Positions 12,301-27,300 are shown, numbered from the stretch's first letter. The stretch: DNA of 64,000 nt from Macrocystis pyrifera (GCA_031763025.1 JASSKH010000019.1:8286250-8350249), one strand, 5' to 3'. A program made the numbers and translations. The notes: a model not told the origin generated them from the sequence alone.

Positions 12301-15300
12301 CAGATCGGGTCCGGTCAATGTAACCCGATACGACACGACCCAACCCGACCCGCGAGGTTTGACCCGATCCGTGCACGGCGCTGGATTAAGCAACTTTTGA
12401 CTCAACCTTTGCTCGAAACATTAAAAAATACGTTTTTGTTGTTGTGAATCAGTGTAGGATACACCCTACGTCACGTGATAATGAGTATGAGAACAGGAAC
12501 CTGAGCCTGGCCATAACTAAGAGTCACGGTGAGATGGAGAGCCGTCTTGTCTCACCTTACACGTTTTTCCCGATCCCCCCAGCAGCACGGTCGGGATCGC
12601 CAGCATATTCAACGGTGGTTGAACAGTGCTAGATCTCAGGAGGTTAAGCTCAACCTATGCTCGAAACGTTAAAAAAAACTAACAAAAGTGTGAACTTAGT
12701 GTAGGATACACCCTACCTAACCTTATAATATGAACAAGAACCTGAACCTGGCCGAAACTAAGAGCCTCTTGAGTGATGTCGTGTATGACTATAGTGCGGG
12801 AAGGCAATTTACACTACTGATGTCGCCGGTACTTGTTGTCGCTGTTGTGGTCGTTGTTGTGGTCGTTGTCGTTGTTAGTTAAGTTGCTCTACTCTAGTTG
12901 CCGTTGTGGGTTTTGCTGTGGTTGTTGCAGTTGTTGTTACAGTTGCTGTTGTGGGCGCGGTTGTGGTTGTGACAGTTGTCGTTGTGGTCGTTGTGGTTGT
13001 TGTAGCTGTTGTGGACGTTGTGGTCGTTGAGGGCTCGGTGTGGTTGTTACAGTTGTCGTTGTGGTCGTTGTGGTCGTTGTGGCTGTTGTAGCTGTTGTGG
13101 ACGTTGTGGTCGTTGAGGGCTCGGTTGTGGTTGTTACAGTTGTCGTTGTGGTCGTTGTGGTCGTTGTGGTTGTTGCAGCTGTTGTGGCCGTTGTGGTCGT
13201 TGTGGGTTCTGTTGTGGTTGTTGTGGTTGTTGTTGTCGTTGTCGCTGCCGCTGTCGTTTTCACGGTGGCTGACGTTGTTTCCGTAGCCGTTGTTTGCTCA
13301 CATCAACTCCATCGCCATATGCTAGTTTTTCATGGATACTGGGCTTAAAGATTCTGAAGGTATCGCGTACCAGGGACTGTTGCCAGGTGTCAATGTGGTG
13401 TGGCTTTCCTTGACGCAGCGAAGCGAGGGTGAACCCAGCAGTCGACCCCGTGTCCACAACAACACTTGGGCTCTCAGGTGCAGACGACATTCAGACTGTC
13501 GTCGAAAAGCTCCACGTGCCGCATGCCAGCAAGAGCGGAGTCAACGTCATCATCACTGACCTCGAACCAAAGGTGATAAGGCCAACACTGCCGCCGCACA
13601 GTACGCGATACCATTCGATCCGAACACGACTGCAAATATGATACCACACTGCTTCCAGGAATTTTCCCCCGAAAAACGTCGGCGGGTTCCAGTAAAAAAC
13701 TTTCTTAGGGTTAGGGACAGATTCTTACCCGGTACAATGTGATAAAGGGTGTCTCCTACACAAAATGTCAGCACTGAAAAAAGTGATGGGCATTTCAATC
13801 AAAAAGGGCTCCTTCTGTTTTTTGTGAATTTAAGCCGACCCTAAACAGTTGAAACGTCTCGAGGTGTCGTTTCGTTCGGTGCTGTAACGTACCGTAACAA
13901 TCAAACGTTACGGGTGCTTCGGTGGTATATATACAGCGGCCGTAGTAGTGACAGTTCCCCAGAGGGTCCCAAGACTTCTCTAAACTTTTTAACCAGTCAC
14001 AAAACTCAGGCCCAAGCTTTTGACCAATCACCATTCACTCCTAAAATCACTTTGTCTCCGGCCTTAAAGTCGACTTATTTTAATTATTTTTCGGCAATGC
14101 TGTTTCGCGCTCCTGACTGTCGATGTGAAGGTGCCGAAGTTGATGGAATTCCTGAGATCGAGATCCCTTCGTCCGGGGCTCGGCAAGCTCCCTATTGTGT
14201 CCGTAATCGTCGTCATAGATGCCGGCGACCCAAGGTGAGCGAGAAAGCAGAACAGATCACGAGCTTCGAGCAGATCAAATAAATCCCTATACATCTTACA
14301 GACAATATGAATCAGAATGTGTCCGAGATCGTCGTCATCGATGCCGGCGGCCCAAGGTAAGAAAAATCTACGAGTGAAATGTAAGGATCCTCTGAATCAT
14401 ACGGAAAATATACGCCGCAACGTGTCCGAGAACGTCGTCACCGATGCCGGCGGCCCAAGGTCCGAAAGCAACTCGGCGGAGAGGGTGCGATAGAAGACTA
14501 ACATTGTTGGAAACATCGGACACACAGCGACCTACACTGCAGTACATCATCTACGGTAAATCGTTTAGATTATCTACAAAACATGTGACATATCGCGTCC
14601 GTGTCGGCCGTCATTGACGACGGCGATCCAACGTAGGCAAATAAGGCACCTCGCCCAAAAGGGTGGAACGGAAGGCAGTGTGTCGATGTTCAATGTTGAA
14701 TGTGGTGCTACATAGGAAATACCACGACCTAGACCATGTAGATCGTATACAGATCACATCGCGTCCGAAGTCACGGGGGTAGTTATCGGCAACTCAACGT
14801 GAGCGACGAAAAAAAAAACCCTCGCCTAAGAGGGTGGGAAGGAAGACTCTGCATTTTTTGCGAGATGAAATTTGAGGCCGCAAATACATCCCTCTCTGGT
14901 CGGCAATATAAGGAACGTTTAGAAATTAGTACGAATACCGAGAGGGTCTTATAGTTACGCCCACAGTAGTATACACCGTGTATCGATACTGTAGCTCGTG
15001 TGCAATCTCTACCAACGAGAAAACGCTGAGAAGCTACTGACTGCAGATATTGATTACCGCCGTCGGCAAGTCAACGTGCAGGTCCACCCACACGTATTAA
15101 AGTGCAGTTGGTGCGAAGTCCCTGTCTTTACTAAATTATGGGTCTGAAAGGCTACGTACCGTAAGGAGACCGTCGAGTTCGCTCAGAGGGGTGAGATCGA
15201 TTTTCAGGTCTCTATTTTTCTCCAGAGGGGGCGGGAAAGTTGCCAGCACCAAAGAAGGGAGGCGTTTTCGGAAAGATCTGGTCGAGAGAGAGCCTTCCGA

Positions 15301-18300
15301 AAATCTCTACCGTTTTCGACCTAAGTCTTACCGTTGTTAACGGAAAAGGAGCGTTGACAAACGATTGCCACCCCTGTGCAAATTCAGCGGTCTTCTTTAC
15401 GGTACTCGACACCACTTGAAAAGATATAGTTCTGGGCCATGCTCAAAATGTTTTATGAAGCCGTGTTGCGGCAGAGCTTGCAGCTTTGAGCACCAAACAT
15501 TTCTCACTGACGGAGCCCTTCAAAGTAACAGTGATGGCCCGATTTCTGAGACCACCCGGTTCAAGGCAAAGATGTCGGGAGACAACCGCTTTCACCCCTT
15601 GACAGACAGCAACTTACCTGCCTTGACATGCCTTTGACTGATATCAAACTACTAGGTTTTAGTGTGGAAGACTCGGCCCTACACCCTTGACAGCGCACGT
15701 TTTGCGTTGCTTGACATGTCTCCTGACATCTTTTGGTTCAAGAACATAGTAGAGATATTACCAGGTAAATCGGCATTGCCACAACTACCATCGGACCTTT
15801 CTTTCGGTCGAAACTTATATTGACCATACCACTGTAGCAGAGATGAGACCACGTTTTGGGATGGTCACGCGACGATCCTAAGATGGGCCCACTGTAAGCA
15901 TTTCTCACCAACGAACTACCCAATGTCGTTCGATCCGATGCTGGCATGAATGACAAGTTTAGGACGGACGAAATATTCTGGAAGAGATCGTGAAATTGAA
16001 GAAAAAAGAAAACGACATGCCCTTTCCAAAAGAAACCGAAAATCTCAAAACTGCTGGCCATGCCTTCGGTGGTATCAATTTTGAGCATGTCACAGAAACT
16101 GGAATTATTTTCACTAGAGCGAAAACCAGATTTTTGGTTTTTTCCTCGCTTTTTGGAGGTTTCGGTTACGGTGAGGGCTAGGGTTAAGGGTTGGGTTGGA
16201 TTTACCCTCGCAGCCTCCATCCCACTATTACAAGAAACTGCTGCCTAGCCCGCGCATATTTCGTGCAATAGATAGGGAACAGCCCGACCCCTGGCCAAAA
16301 GGTCCGTCTAGACACGTGGTGAAAATTGGACTTGGTTTTTTGCCCTCCTCTAATAGCAGAGCTCGGCCCACATCGCTTTTTGCAGCAGCAACCCTGCCGG
16401 CGTGTGTGTAAGGGAGGTCTCAGAGGGCAACACGACCCTCCCGTCCCCCTCCTACCGCTAAGCATTCCCAGAAATTAACGAGTTCAAGTGATTTTGCCCC
16501 CCCCCCCATTCTCCGACTCGAAAGGGATGCGTGGTCAATGGTCACGTTACTGTTGAGGCAGGCGATCAATGAGTACGCCTCATACGACTGCGGCCATGCA
16601 TGACATGAGTACATCCCCCTCCCCTCCCCAGCGCTGATGCTAGAAAGTCCGCCTCACAAGCGGCTCCTAGTAGGATGTAGCTCAGCCTTGTTCATGCGGA
16701 TCGCCGAACACCTCGCGACGCTTCGAGCTTGGTGCAAGCAATGCCTGCCTGGCCGCTGAAAACCCGACTTGCTCCGTCCCGGCATTGTAGGGATGCGAGG
16801 GTCTATGGTCGTACGATTTCGGACATTCATGAGATCGAGTACATCCCTCCCCCCTCCCCGCCCCCCCGGTGACGGTGACCGTCGAAATGAGCCAGACCGG
16901 AGATGCTTGCGAGCGCGATGGACAGCGGTGTCGATGCCGTGCTTCAGCGGCCATTGCGAAAGTCCGTGGTGACGGCGTGCGTGGGAGAAGTGCTGCGCAG
17001 ACAAGCCAACATAGAGTTTGTCTACAAGGTGACTTGACCTCCGGCGCACAGTCGACGATCGGCCATGCAAGGGGTTCGTGTGTGTGCTTTTTGTCACATT
17101 AATAGTTTATATAAGAAGACGGTGATGCAAGCAATTTGTGTTTTAATTGTCGTAGTGGTCGTGTACACAAGAAGAGGACTCACCGTAGCATGCAAGGTGA
17201 GTGGGTTTTAATAATACAATACGTAAAATAAGATGCTCCTAGCTGTGAGCTCGAAACACGAAAAAATCGTCGAAAACTCAAGATTTTTGGGAGGCTGCGC
17301 GTGACGATTCCATCGCGCGTGCCGTGCTCTACGGGGTGTGTGGCCTCGCGAAAGATGCAGATTTGAGCGACGCAAGGTGGGTTTGTGCAATCGGGTGAGC
17401 AACACGATCGACCACATAGCAGGCAAGACGCACACACGCTTGCAAGAAAAAGTAGAATGTGACACGTGTCTTAAGCGCCAAGTTACGGAATAGTTCATAC
17501 GCGGGATAGATAACCGATGTCCGCTCTTACTAAACGATCTACTGCTGCAGATATTTTGACGCAGACGAGACGGATTCCTGATCTATACTGTACAACTCAT
17601 ATCTCCGGGCGGGAGTCGTATGCTGTGCCTGATCCGAGACACGTTTCTTGCGTGGGATCCGTACCAAACGGATCCTGCGCAGCATATCATAACGGCAGGG
17701 GCTGATGCTCACCCCGGGTTGGGTGATCGGCCGATATTTTACTATATTTTACTCCCATAGATCAGTGGGCAATACGTTCACAAAGATCAAGATCTAGATG
17801 ATACTAGATCATGATCTGTCCGTGGCGGGGAAAGTTGTGGAACGTTGCTTTGTCTTCGCACTGTCAGCACTCTTTTTCGTTTTAGCGTTCATGCATATAA
17901 TACATCGCACGCTTGTTTTCAATTGGTTCGAATTTCGACGTCGAAATTCTGAAACAAGTGTTTAAAAAAAAAAAAAAAAAACTCAGAACAACAGCATGAC
18001 ACTCTTTTCAGCAGCGAATATTTTCAGCCAAATACAGGGGGTTTCGCATTGTAAGGCCGTTGTCCAGCCAAAAAAATGAGCGGGCGTAAACCACTACAAT
18101 AACCTTAAAATCTTACGCACATCGGGCACATATCAGATCCCCATTTTATGATGCTGCCTTGAATAAGGCTGAAAGCCCTGTAATTACCTGGGTTCACGTA
18201 TTGGGATCGCAGTTGTAGTATTTGGGAGGCGTTTCGTGGATGGAAAACCAGGGGTTTTCCACGAGCTCGGCTCTCAGTCTCCGCATGCACGAAAGGAATA

Positions 18301-21300
18301 AAGCTGATCTTCTTCTATCTCTAAGCATACAACACACACGTGAGTACCAACAAGTTCGGACTCAATAGGCAAACCTGTCCAGGGCTACAAAGTGTCCCGC
18401 ATGCTTGATCTTAACATCCATATTTTATGTTCTACCAGGTACAGTAGTACAGCTAGTAGATCGTACGGGGTGGATATATTTACGATGCTTTTATCTGCCA
18501 AGGTTCAGCTGGAGGTATTTTCCGGGGCGGAGTCTTCTCCGGGGCGGAGTCTTCTCGGCACGTTTCCTGTGTACACGTTTGCCAGGCGAACCATTTGTGA
18601 TACTATACGGCTCTTGCAAAATGTCGTGACGGAATATACAAAATATAGATGATTTAGATCGTGAGCTGTCCGTACATGGGAAAACAAAAGCCGAAGCTGT
18701 GAGATCGAAAATTTCCTTCATAACGCATATTTGCGACGGTGGTGTGATAATTCGATCGCTCGTCCTACTAGTGTAGGTGTGTAGGTTTTCAGAGTTGTCT
18801 ACGTGCAACTTCCAACAGGTTTGAAAGCAACGAATTCGCTCCCTACCAAGTGCCCCCCCCCCCCGTATGCCGGACAGGCGACTGCTGTAGTACATCAAGG
18901 GTCTCGGCGTTTCGCGCCGAAATAAAAAAATCTAGAACCCAGCGGAAGGGAAAGCCCTCTTTCTGATGGCTGAAAACTTGATATCGTGTACCCCGGCGAC
19001 GGAACCTCATGAATCGACACTCAACTTGAGTGGTTTCAAGTTTACTGCATCTCATCCACCCATATAAGCATAACATTTTCAGCGTCAACCATACAGAAAG
19101 AGAAGTGAGCTTGTAGTAGTCGTGGACTCTACCCATCCATCCAGCTCCTCGTTCTGTCATAATCTTGGAAGGCTTAGATTGGATAGGCGATTGGTTAATC
19201 TTTTACGAGCAGCCCAACGGCCTACTCCTGTACTGTAGTAGTAAACTGTCAAATTACGTCGACGGCAGGATGTGAGCTGCAGCAGCGGCCGTGGGTTCTA
19301 ACCCCACTTCCACCACGAATACGTTTGTTGAGGCGTTATCATGGGGGACCATAGTAAATAGGACCAAATATTGTCGGCAAAAATAAGTAAATATATAGGT
19401 TTTTATGTATACCATAGGTCCTATTAACTATGGACCCCCGTAATAGTCCGTTGGGCTATTACAGTACGTGGTAAACTAGGTTAACATTTTACCTACCCAA
19501 TCTAAGCTCTACAACAATGGCAGCAACAACACAACTGGTGTACCGTTAAACTGTCTGGGCAGGATGTCGTTGGGGAGGTTGAGACGTTCAACTACCCCCG
19601 CTTCGTCCTCGAGGGTTTCCACTTTGACGGCGTCGGGGAGGGCAGCGTCAGCGGAGGGGACGGGGACGGAGGCTTCAACGAGGCCATGGTGGAAGCGGTT
19701 CGCACGTACACTCTACAGGCCAGGTGCGAGCTGGTCCAGCCTACGTAGAGGGACACGGAAACTTCAAACGCATTTTCGGGGTTGGTTCAGCTTTGCGAAA
19801 TTCGAGCTAAAACGTTGGGAGGGGACACTTCACCGCCACATTTCATGATGGGCCACCAGGCGTCACTCGTCACAGCCCAGCGAAGCGATCGTGACACCTC
19901 GCCGAACGCAACCACGCCTACACGACGTCAAAGAGGGTAGGAGACCGCGGTTTGACCCCCCGACTGACCGCCCCTGCCCTAAAACCAGCATAATAGGTTC
20001 CTAGATTACCGCGGTTTGGCCCCTTGACCGACCGCCCCCAGACTGAAACCAGTGCAATAATATCCTAGGAGATCGCGGGTGGACCCCTTGCTTGACCACC
20101 CCCTACATTACAAATGGTATCTTAAGGCCAAAAGAGAACTTGACGCGCCAACAAAACTAAAGCCCGGTCGCCTATCATAAAGTGCCATACACTGGTATAT
20201 TCGTCAAAATTCACGATGGGCCTTAAAACCAGGTATCCCCGCATGTTTGCTTCTCCTTTTTTTTTCTCTCTTTTCCTCCTCGAATATATTTGATTTGATT
20301 CAGTTTGTTGCTTTTCTCGTCGTATGCGGTCTTCTCGGGTACGGTTGCAGCAAGCTCGTACAGTGTATGTATTTGGTGCAAACGTGAGCTGATTTTCACT
20401 TTTTCTTCGCCTTAGGCGTACGATGCGCTTTAGCTATGTACATGCTGTTTTGTACTCTCTTGAGATACTCTTCCGCTCCAGAGCTATTAGAGCCTGTCTC
20501 TGTGACCAGGAACTATTGCTGTAGCTTTTCGGCGATGAATGAATGTGAGAACCGCAGCAACGCATAATTGTCTCCTATTTTACGACGGGGGACCATAGTA
20601 AATAGGACCTACAGCACATACAAAAACCAATATATTTACCTGTTTTTACTAAAAATATTAGGTCCTATTTACTATGGTCCCCCGTAATCTATTCCCCCGT
20701 AAACATCATATTTATTCTCCATCGTATCTACCAGCTGGCCATGCGGTACCGCCCTCTCGTAAGGCATGCCTCTAAGAGATTTAGGGAGGGAAACGAACCA
20801 GTGAGCGGATATACTGCCATTGGTCGTGATACACGCAATCTTGTTAAAAAAAAGAAAGCTGAAGATGTAACCGTTGACGTGACAACCATTGCACGCCCCC
20901 CAACGGCAACCGCGCCCACGACAGCGTGTCCCGGAGCGGAAGCATGACCACGATAGGAAGCGGCGGGTGGGCGCAGGACGGCGCGGGTGAGTCTCAATTA
21001 GACGCGAGTCGACGAGGGAAGAAAGGGCTGAATCATCCTCGCGATAAAAATTCACGGCACGAACCGTACCTAGCGTGGAGGAGGGAGGAGACGGGGGGAG
21101 AGCCTGCTATGTTGCCCCGGATCCGAGATGAGACTAGAAAAGAGAGAGAAAAAAAGGACGAAGATAATAAACGGGAGGAAAACAAAAAGAACAAAACACA
21201 TTTGTGCTCACCGCTATGACCACAGAGCTGGAATCTCTCAAGGGCGAAGAATCGCCACGAACACCGGTTGTTCTTATAAGGCTTAGATTAGGTAGGAGAT

Positions 21301-24300
21301 GGATTAACCGTTTACCAGTAGCCCAACGGACTAAGCCCTTAACAAATGGCGTCGTCCTACTACGACGCCGATTTTTAAGGCCTTAGTCCCTTGAGCTACT
21401 GGTAAAAGGTTAACCCATCGCCTACCCCAATCCAAGACTTACCACGTTGTGCGCTGGATGACGACGAGTAAAACAAAAACGATTTTCATGTTCAGAACAC
21501 ACACACTGTATCGTGTCTACCGTACACACCTCTGCAGAGACGTCCTTGTCGGAAACCTGCCGGCGGAACCGGATCAAGGGGCGGGACGCGGCGAAACCAG
21601 CCAGTTCGGGGCTTCGCATGCAGCGGTCGCGAGAGGAACGGGAAAGGTACCCCCCCCCCCCCCCCCTCCCCTTTTTGATAATGTTGTACCCATCGGACAG
21701 ATCAGATCGATCACGGCCTGAATCATCTGGATCATCTGGATCTCCACCCGCCGTTGCGATATAGGCGTGAAGGATCTACATGCATTCATATTGCAGTATA
21801 GATCCAACCCAGCGAGGGCGTGCTGCTGTACATCGTGCGGAATGCATGGCGTAACGCCCATATACCCGGACAACATGATCTAGACCGTATCAGTGTAGAT
21901 CCCAGAAAAAATGTCTGCCGTGAAATGTCTGGATAATTGCTATTACGGAGGACCATAGTAAATAGGAACTACGGTATACACAAAAATCTATATATTTCCC
22001 GATTTTTACGAACAACATTTGGTCTTATTTACTATGGTTCCCCGTGAAAATGAGATAATTGCTAAATGACAGCAGGCGCTCCGCCCGACCTGGGTAACGT
22101 TTGGCTTTTTCCGGGAGATGTACTTCCTCCTGTACAGTTCCGGCTTTTGCCCGACCTTGGTACCGTTTGGCTTTGTTTCAGAGGGATGCATTTACTTCTG
22201 TACAGTTCAGGCCTCCGCCCAGCGTCTAAATCATGCCTGAAAATTGCTTGGTCACACATGCTAACCCGGGTTAGTCAACCTTAGCGCGCGGTATTTTTTC
22301 CGGTCAGAAAACTCCGTTTCAAAAGCTCCCACATCATCGAAAACCAGCCTCCTAAATGAGTACATCATGCGTTGGGGAGATCATATATAGGAGTTTCTAA
22401 CCCCCGACTCGCCGTCCAAAACAACAGGGAGATGTGGTGGCCGTACTGCAAGGGGCCCCCGTCAAGCTCAGCTCTGCAAGCCTACGTCCTCGCCTCTACC
22501 TGAGCCCCGGCGACAAGGGGTATGTCGGAGGGAGCTCTGGGAAAAGGGACGGAGGCGGTGGCAAAGGGGGGAGCGCAACAGGCGACCTTGAGGGGGCTGA
22601 TATTCTGGTAGACTGCGAGCGGCAGGTTTGTGTGTGTCTTTGAGGAAGACGGGGCGGTGGGGAGAAGGGGAGTGGGGATGCCGAGGCTCGGGGTGCGAAC
22701 GAGGGGGGTTAAAGGGAGGGTATGGGGTGGGTAGGAGGGAGGGAGGGAGGGAGGGCACACGATCATTCTCGGAAGCAGCCATATGGGTACCATGATACAG
22801 ATCCTGCACAACATATCCTAAGAGCAGGTGAGCATCTAGACAATCTAGTGTAGATCGTGATCTGCCCGAGGTGCGAAAGGAGGTGAAATTCGCATCTGAC
22901 CCCCCCCCCCCCCCCCTCTCCCTTCGGTGGCCCCGAAAAGGTATCGAACGAGCTCGGGCCGTTCGTGAAGAGGAAAGTTCCGCCTCTCGGAGACCCGTCG
23001 ACATCGTCAGGTCTGAGCAAGACCCGCCTGGCGACAACAATGCGGCTGGTGGAGAACACATTTGCGTTCACCCGGGGCAAAACGCCGAGCAGGTGATTAT
23101 TTTGTTTCTCGTTTTTCCCCCTCCCACCTAGAAACAGGCGTAATGTGCGCCCAAATGTTGGAGGTGTCTCCATAGTTGGAGTAGGAACGGTGCTCCGTCA
23201 ACAAAGAGATGCGTGGTCAATGGTCAAATACTAGTTGAAACAACTAATGGGTACGTCCCCCCTGAGTATCCTCCCCCCCTCACTCATCGTGTCCTCCATG
23301 CGCCTACGGCGCTCCGTCTCGAAAGGGATGCGTGGTCAATGGTCAAAGGACGAAGGCAAGCAACAAATGAGCACGCCCCCCCCCCCCCCCCCCCCCTCCC
23401 CCCTTCACTCATCGTGTCTTCGATGTGTCTAAGCGTGTATTCCGAGAGACTACCACCCTTGCCCTCGCAGCGCCCCCGCCCCCGCCCCACCGTAAACCGA
23501 GAGACTCTCACCCTTTCCCTCGCCCTTGCACTTCCCCACCCCCCACTGCCCTGTCGCGGCGGCCCCCGGTAGGTGTGGCAGTCGAAAGGACGCGCCGCTG
23601 CACTAGACCCGCGCCCAGCGACCTCGGTGGCCCCCATGAGCAATATGATGAGCCAGCCTACAACACCTGCCATGTCGAGGTTGGGCGTAGTGCAGTCTCG
23701 CTCAAATGCAGGACTCAGCGACGCTCGTAACGGGACAGAAGGAGAAGGAGTCCGACGGATAGGTATCCGCCTGAAATCTCGGCGCCTGGAAGATGACAAC
23801 CCCCTGTCCCAGAAGAACATGTTCAGGGCGTCGGGTACCCAGGGTCGGCGCGCGGCCACCCGCCAAGGGATGTTCGACGAAGTTTCTCGAAGCAAGCACA
23901 CGAACCGAGACCCCACCGACATCGCCTCCGCAGCAAGCTTGACGTGCGCGCTCGGGGTAGGCGTCAAGGGAGAGGCCGCGGCGAAACTTGTCATCGGAAG
24001 GATGATGAGAAACCGACGGCTTAACCTGATAGCCAAGGGTATGTCTACGGCCCGGGGGGGGGGGGGGGCATCACCCGGGGTGAGGGCCAAGGGGGTGTCG
24101 GCGAGGGTACCGCTAATGCTGGCAGAAGCGTCGGGAGCGCCGCGGTACATCGTGGGTTTACACGAGAGGGTTCTCGTACCAGCGGCGGTGGCGACGACGG
24201 TAGACGGATAGACGGGGGTCGGTGCTATCGGGGGGGCACTCGAAATATGGAGGCCGTGTCCGGAATGGATAAACGGCAAAAAGGACGAAGCAGGAACGCG

Positions 24301-27300
24301 GCAGGAGGAGGAGGAGGAGGAGGTGGACGAGGGATCGGAGGTCAGACGGGGGAGGGGGAGGGGTTGTTCAAAGCTGTGCTTTCTTCCATGGCGAAGGATC
24401 GCCTGAGATCGGGCCTTGAGGTCATAAAGCACAACCCGCCAGACATGCTGAGACGCGGGTTCGTGGAAATTGAGCCGACCAAACACGGCAGGACGGCGCT
24501 GGGGTGCCACCTGATGAAGGGCTGGGAGGAGCAAAAGGCCGGCAGTCGACGTCGGGTGAGAACAGCCGATACGGTACGCTCTGTTTGATGTTCCCGCTCC
24601 CTCTATTGCTATATCGTACCCTAAAAAACAAACGCTTCACTAATTTGGTATATATCATGTCGTAAATGTATTAATTTCACCCGCCGATATCCATAAATAT
24701 ACTGGTGTATGTATGAGCATCTTCGGTGTAATCTGTAGATAGAATACACACATGTATTCGTAGAGCGACAGGTAGCATGCAGCAGTAGCATTGCATTGAT
24801 CAACACAGAATGCAGCATAATTGCCGCATGTCCGATACTAAAAGCGAAATTCCACATGTTGCGCACGAACGCGATCGCAGCGCAGCGCACAGCTTTTGGA
24901 ATATACGTATAATGTAGTCAAGGAACCGTTGCGACAAATGTTTATGCGACGCTGCGATAGACTATCGTGCATACGCCACAGCACGATGATGATTTCGGAG
25001 CAAGGCGTATCGTAACCTCCGGGAATATTTATTCGCTACGTGAAACCTGAGTGTGCGCGAGGCTCTGATTCTTCGTGTAATTTCGCAGGAAACAGACCTT
25101 TCGGTTTCATTGACGGTTACATTGACGATTACCCGGAGGGTTATTTCACACTGTTGGGTGTACGAAGTGTTTCACTGACAGCAGCACTACCGTTGAAGTG
25201 GCGGTGTTTTTCTCGCAGAGGACTGGTTTCGGGGGCAAAGAGTTGTAGCGCAGTCACCTCAAACCCACGATGGCTGCTCATAATAGGTTCAGATCCGTGC
25301 GGAAGTTGTGACGACGAGAGAACGACTTGGGTTATTGGCTAGCTGACACACCTACTACTTTGAGTTCCCAGATGAAAACCCGCGCCGCTTTTTTCTTTCA
25401 TGTATCGTCAATGTAGTAGGTGTGTGTTTTAGCAAAGCGCACCGAAACGTGATACCTTATGCGGAGATCGAGCGCGAGCGTGGGGCAAGAGTGATAACTT
25501 GCGGGGCGGCAGCGCCAGCCGGTCACCATCCAGTCATCCATTCAACCAACCAACCAACTATTCAACCCACCAACCAACCAGACAACCAACCAAACGACAA
25601 ACCAATCAATCAACCAATCAATCAACCAAACAACCAACCTACCAACCAAAAACTCAAGCAACCATCCAATCAACCAAGCAGATGACCAACCAACTGACCG
25701 ACCAACCAATCACGATCGACAACCGTTCGCGCGATGAAAACTGACCAACAAACGGCCCAGGCGTTGGGGCACTATCGGCGAGCTGTGGCGTCGGAGCCCG
25801 AAAACGTGGACGCGTTGTTCTGCAAGGCGGTCGTCAGCGCGCAGATGGGGGAACTGTTCGACGCTCTGAACGTAAGTCCCTTGGACGGAGTTGTGTGTAT
25901 GTGGTGCGCCATAAAAGCTTTCACACATCAGATCCCAACTCCATGATTTAGGTATATTTCGCGGCAAGGTCCCGACAACTTTCCTGTATCTGTAACTGTG
26001 TGAATGGTCTACGTAGGTCATATTTTCCTAGGTTGGACCCGTACTTACACGTCATTCTGCGCAGTACGTCGATGAACACGTCCGAGGTGTGCACCCATTC
26101 TTCCCCTCTCCCTTCCACGAACATCCCCTCCACGAACACACAACCCAACAAATCCCATGCACCTCTAATGATGTGTCCGTGAAGGATTTCTCCGCTGGCA
26201 TCAACTTCCGTCTGGCCGAGGTGCGGACCATCGACGACATGAGAAGCGGTGGCGGCGGCGGTGGCGGTGGCGGCGGGACCAGCGCCGGCACCAAATGTCC
26301 GGAAAAATGGACAGGAGTTGGTCGAGAAAGGGGAGCCGGGGCCGGGGCGGCGGGGGGGGTGGGGGGGGGGCGGGGGGGGGGGGGAGCGGGAGCAGCGCAG
26401 GTCTCGCTGCTTTGTATTTCAACCGAGCTTTGGTTCATGTCTGCTTGGGGGACGACAGGAGTGCGCTGGACGATCTGGGTCGCGCGTTGGCCAGAGACAC
26501 CCGTAACATCACGTGAGGAAGGAAAGAAAAGAGGGGGGGGAGGGGGGGGGGGGAGGGTGTCCTCAGTGCCATGTATGGCCGTAGTCGCGTGACCATAGCT
26601 TATGGGGGGGGGGGGGGGGGGGCTGCTGCTGCTGAAGGTGTGAATTAAGCGAACGTGGGAGGATATTCTTTTTTGGTAGTTTTTCGTCAAGTAGTCAGGT
26701 CAGATCGATAGCATCTTCCATATCTGAAAGTCCTTGAATTCTGGATTAATTTTTTTACGTGGGTGGTATGAATGGAAAAAAGCGTTTCACATTGTCAGAT
26801 GGCAATTCGAAGGATATTACTTGAATGATGTTTCTAACTACTGTTGTCAGATGGCAAATCGAATGATATTCCAAATATGTTTTATCAGCACTAGCATTTT
26901 TACCAGATGACTTCTCCACAAAGTCGCTCGCGAGGGCGCGAGATGGATGTAAATCAAGTCATCCTGTACTGCACTGTTGTTTGAAGATCGGTGCGTTAGG
27001 GAGCCATTCCGAGGATTTTTGGGCTAGAAGGCCGGTGTATTGAGGGGACCGCATTGCGGTTTGCTACAGCTTGGTAGAAAACAGTTATCTTGCGTACTGG
27101 TACTGCGGTGAACCTATTGCTTTGTACTTGATTCTTTTTTTCCGTCACGGCACTTTCTTTCTCTGGCCTGGTTTGTGACCACGGGCTGGTTTTCAAGGAA
27201 ATGGGCTCATGGGAGAATGCCGTTATCATCGTCATCATCATCGCACTGATGATTCATCATCACAATCATCACCCTCATGATCATTATCACCACTATCATC

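Noticed and set aside
12906..13348. Poly-Val and poly-Thr open frames on both strands
   Set aside because: Translation of a microsatellite in any frame gives these.
20741..20988. Possible extra exon ending GGCGCGG|GTGAGT
   Set aside because: The good donor has no acceptor in the same frame before an in-frame stop, and exons 6, 7 and 8 already join in phase without it.
23284..24534. 416-codon minus-strand open frame
   Set aside because: It lies antisense to exon 10, whose frame fits the exon chain; its low-complexity Pro/Ser content mirrors the coding strand.
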